A stretch of 64,000 bases of DNA, from assembly GCA_019828565.1 (NCBI GenBank), contig JAHDYR010000064.1:310001-374000 (forward strand), given 5' to 3'. The translations under genes were made by a program, and so were the position numbers. This DNA is from Carpediemonas membranifera. Its lineage: Eukaryota > Fornicata. Positions within the stretch are counted from its first letter, which is position 1; each line of letters starts with the position of its first letter. Below are positions 62,497 to 64,000 of the stretch, one piece after another. The notes below the pieces were generated by a model. That model was not told where the DNA came from. It saw nothing but the letters and a program-made list of their open reading frames with translations, and did no database searches.

Positions 62497-63111
62497 TTAC
62501 TCCTCGGGCTCCTCTACGGTGCAGTTTCTGCGACTGTACGATATGAGCCACTCCCCGAGCCAAGCCACTGGGTCCGCGGGAGCAGCCTTCGTCATGGCGA
62601 CAAGGCCCTTGGTCAGCGCCTCCTGCATGTTCTCGGAGGCTGCGTACTCGGCCAGCTCGTCGGCAGTGGGGATCTTCTGCACGAACTCGGGGAAGAAGAA
62701 ACGCACCTCCCTTGCCGCCGACTCGGCCGAGTCCGACCCGTGGACGGCGTTACGGGTCTTATCTACGCCGTAAATGGCTCTGATTGAGTCGGGGTGGGTC
62801 ATCCGTGCACCCTCAGGGCTGGTGGGGCCCATGAGGCGGCGGTAGGCCTGGATGGCGTTGGGCCCGGTGATGAGAAGTGGCATGACAGGGCCCTCGGTCA
62901 TCATTGAGACAAGGTTGATGAAGAATGGCTTGTCAGCGTGCTCCTCGTAGAAGTGGCGTGCTCTATCGTCAGACAGCGTCAGTTCCTGCCTCGAAATGAC
63001 GTGCAGTCCGGATTTCTCGATAATATCGATGATATAAGACCACGCTCCGCTAGCTACAGCGTGCGGCTTGATCATACCCAATGTAAATTGCCATGCGTTG
63101 TCGTCCGACAT
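62497..63111 (-). CDS. NME5: NME5/RSP23-like nucleoside diphosphate kinase with Dpy-30 motif
   Basis: 204 residues from the ATG at 63111. The NDPK domain starts FTLGMIKPHAV and runs through FINLVSMMTEGPVMPLLITG and RRLMGPTSPEGAR to the catalytic-site block RNAVHGSDS with the phospho-histidine near 123. The C-terminus has a Dpy-30-type dimerisation helix pair (LTKGLVAMTKAAPADPVAWL). An NDPK followed by Dpy-30 is the NME5/radial spoke protein 23 arrangement, which places it in the flagellar radial spoke of motile axonemes. The lysine of KPH and the histidine are kept, so the active site may be functional. Its stop lies 35 bp from the end of the convergent giant gene. Confidence 0.88.
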   Translation of the reverse strand: MSDDNAWQFTLGMIKPHAVASGAWSYIIDIIEKSGLHVISRQELTLSDDRARHFYEEHADKPFFINLVSMMTEGPVMPLLITGPNAIQAYRRLMGPTSPEGARMTHPDSIRAIYGVDKTRNAVHGSDSAESAAREVRFFFPEFVQKIPTADELAEYAASENMQEALTKGLVAMTKAAPADPVAWLGEWLISYSRRNCTVEEPEE

Positions 63112-63397
63112 GCTGGTTTGTCGTTTTCGTTCGTTTCTGCAAAATTGGAGAGTTTGGTCGACCTCATGACAGAACCGCATGTGGTGGGTGCTGTGGACCG
63201 CAAGCGTATGGTGCTTTGCGGCTGCTCGGTAAGATTTTTGTTTTTCTCTTCGTCAACCTTATCAGTTGTCCAACGAACGAATTAATTTAGCCAATGTCTG
63301 ACAGCCGCCATATGACGCTCCTAGGCGTGTAGATACCCGGGTCAACTCACTTTTCCCGAGTTTGATTCCCGAGTTGCATCGACTCGGCTGATCCTGA

Positions 63398-64000
63398 ATG
63401 GGCAAGCGCAAGGGCCGTGGTTCGAAGAAGGGTGGCGATAAGCGCTCCAACAACACTAGAGATGATAGTTGGGGCACCGCTCGCGACGATGCGAAGCTGA
63501 ACGACGCATTTGCTCAGTACTACAAGCGCATCGTTCCCGCCGAGGAGTGGGATACCTTCATCGAGACGCTCTTGCAGGAGCTTCCCATCACCTTCCGCTT
63601 TAACGGCCTCCTACAGGATGGTTCTCCCGCTACCGTTCTTCGCGAGGACTTCATCAAAACCCACTGCGCTGGCTCCATCGAGAAGCCCGAGACTGTCACC
63701 GCAGAGGTCGACAACAACCGCGGCGAGGGCATTCTGAAGTTCGACGTTACCGGACCCCATCAGATGAAGTGGTACCCCGCCGCCTTCAAGATGACGATCC
63801 CCAAGCTCGTTCTCCGCAAGAACGCCGACTACCGCGCTCTCCACGAGTATCTGAAGATCCAGCACGTCCAGGGCAACATCACCCGCCAGGAGGCTGTTTC
63901 TATGGTTCCCCCGCTCTTCCTCGACGTCCAGCCTGGCCACCGCGTCATCGACATGTGCGCCGCCCCCGGGTCCAAGTCCGCCCAGCTCGTGGACATGGCG
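63398..64000 (+). CDS. NSUN2: tRNA (cytosine-5-)-methyltransferase, NSUN2/Trm4-like (3' end outside window)
   Basis: The frame starts at the ATG at 63398 and stays open to the window edge (201 codons). The N-terminus is basic (GKRKGRGSKKGGDKR), as in NSUN2/Trm4, and could aid nuclear entry. An NSUN2-type pre-domain follows (FAQYYKRIVPAEEWDTFIETL, RFNGLL). Near the end the methyltransferase core begins: ITRQEAVSMVPPLFLDVQPG, then motif I VIDMCAAPGSKSAQL at about 184-197, which binds S-adenosylmethionine. The two catalytic cysteines would lie beyond the edge. The enzyme makes 5-methylcytosine in tRNAs. It is transcribed divergently from NME5. Confidence 0.9.
   Translation, partial: MGKRKGRGSKKGGDKRSNNTRDDSWGTARDDAKLNDAFAQYYKRIVPAEEWDTFIETLLQELPITFRFNGLLQDGSPATVLREDFIKTHCAGSIEKPETVTAEVDNNRGEGILKFDVTGPHQMKWYPAAFKMTIPKLVLRKNADYRALHEYLKIQHVQGNITRQEAVSMVPPLFLDVQPGHRVIDMCAAPGSKSAQLVDMA

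Overview
The window is a 64 kb piece of compact, GC-rich nuclear DNA from a unicellular eukaryote. It carries histone H2A, beta-tubulin, katanin, DNA polymerase epsilon, NME5, a PP2A B55 subunit and WASH, MON2 and Vps39 trafficking factors. Most genes lack introns, but four very short spliceosomal introns (32-46 nt) can be placed. All four end in a fused branch-point/3' splice-site motif, YTNAY[AC]CAG, the style known from Giardia and Trichomonas. Together with a GARP-type transcription factor, TmcB-like giant membrane proteins, a cysteine-rich surface protein and an iron alcohol dehydrogenase, this suggests an anaerobic flagellate of the Metamonada, perhaps a free-living fornicate such as a Carpediemonas relative. 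That placement is inference.

Layout. 0-1.2 kb: C-terminal half of a bacterial-type histidine kinase and an unrecognised small ORF. 1.5-2 kb: histone H2A with a 3' stem-loop like the metazoan histone mRNA element. 2-3.7 kb: gene-poor, with a decayed ~220-bp repeat. 3.7-6.1 kb: iron alcohol dehydrogenase and a C2/GYPPQ-repeat protein with an intron. 6.7-12.3 and 19.3-23.5 kb: two giant TmcB-like multi-spanning membrane proteins. Between them: a stand-alone YVH1-type zinc domain, Vps39/Vam6, katanin p60 and a HAD hydrolase. 23.6-30.8 kb: PA28gamma, WASHC4, a beta-propeller type I membrane protein and a polytopic membrane protein. 30.9-37.8 kb: beta-tubulin (one-base frameshift), an NPLxPxY-repeat protein, a BCAS3-like protein and PP2A B55. 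37.9-46.2 kb: DNA polymerase epsilon. 46.4-54.3 kb: MON2-like protein, GH13 enzyme, DUF4211-like nuclear protein, GARP factor and a small membrane protein. 54.7-62.5 kb: a giant cysteine-rich receptor-like gene broken by two in-frame TAGs and two frameshifts and carrying a near-perfect 933-bp tandem repeat. 62.5-64 kb: NME5/RSP23 and the start of an NSUN2-type tRNA methyltransferase.

The most striking observation is the polymerase epsilon gene. One uninterrupted frame encodes the catalytic subunit (exonuclease, polymerase, inactivated C-terminal half, zinc fingers), followed by what reads as the OB and phosphoesterase-like body of the B subunit (POLE2/Dpb2). This is a natural POLE-POLE2 fusion. 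Its first 18 codons lie on a separate mini-exon joined by a 32-nt intron.

The genes are mostly unrelated housekeeping functions. Several touch endosomal trafficking (Vps39, WASHC4, MON2-like, C2 protein) or the flagellum and microtubules (beta-tubulin, katanin, NME5, possibly the NPLxPxY protein), as expected of a phagotrophic flagellate. No tRNA, rRNA, CRISPR array or mobile element could be supported by eye.
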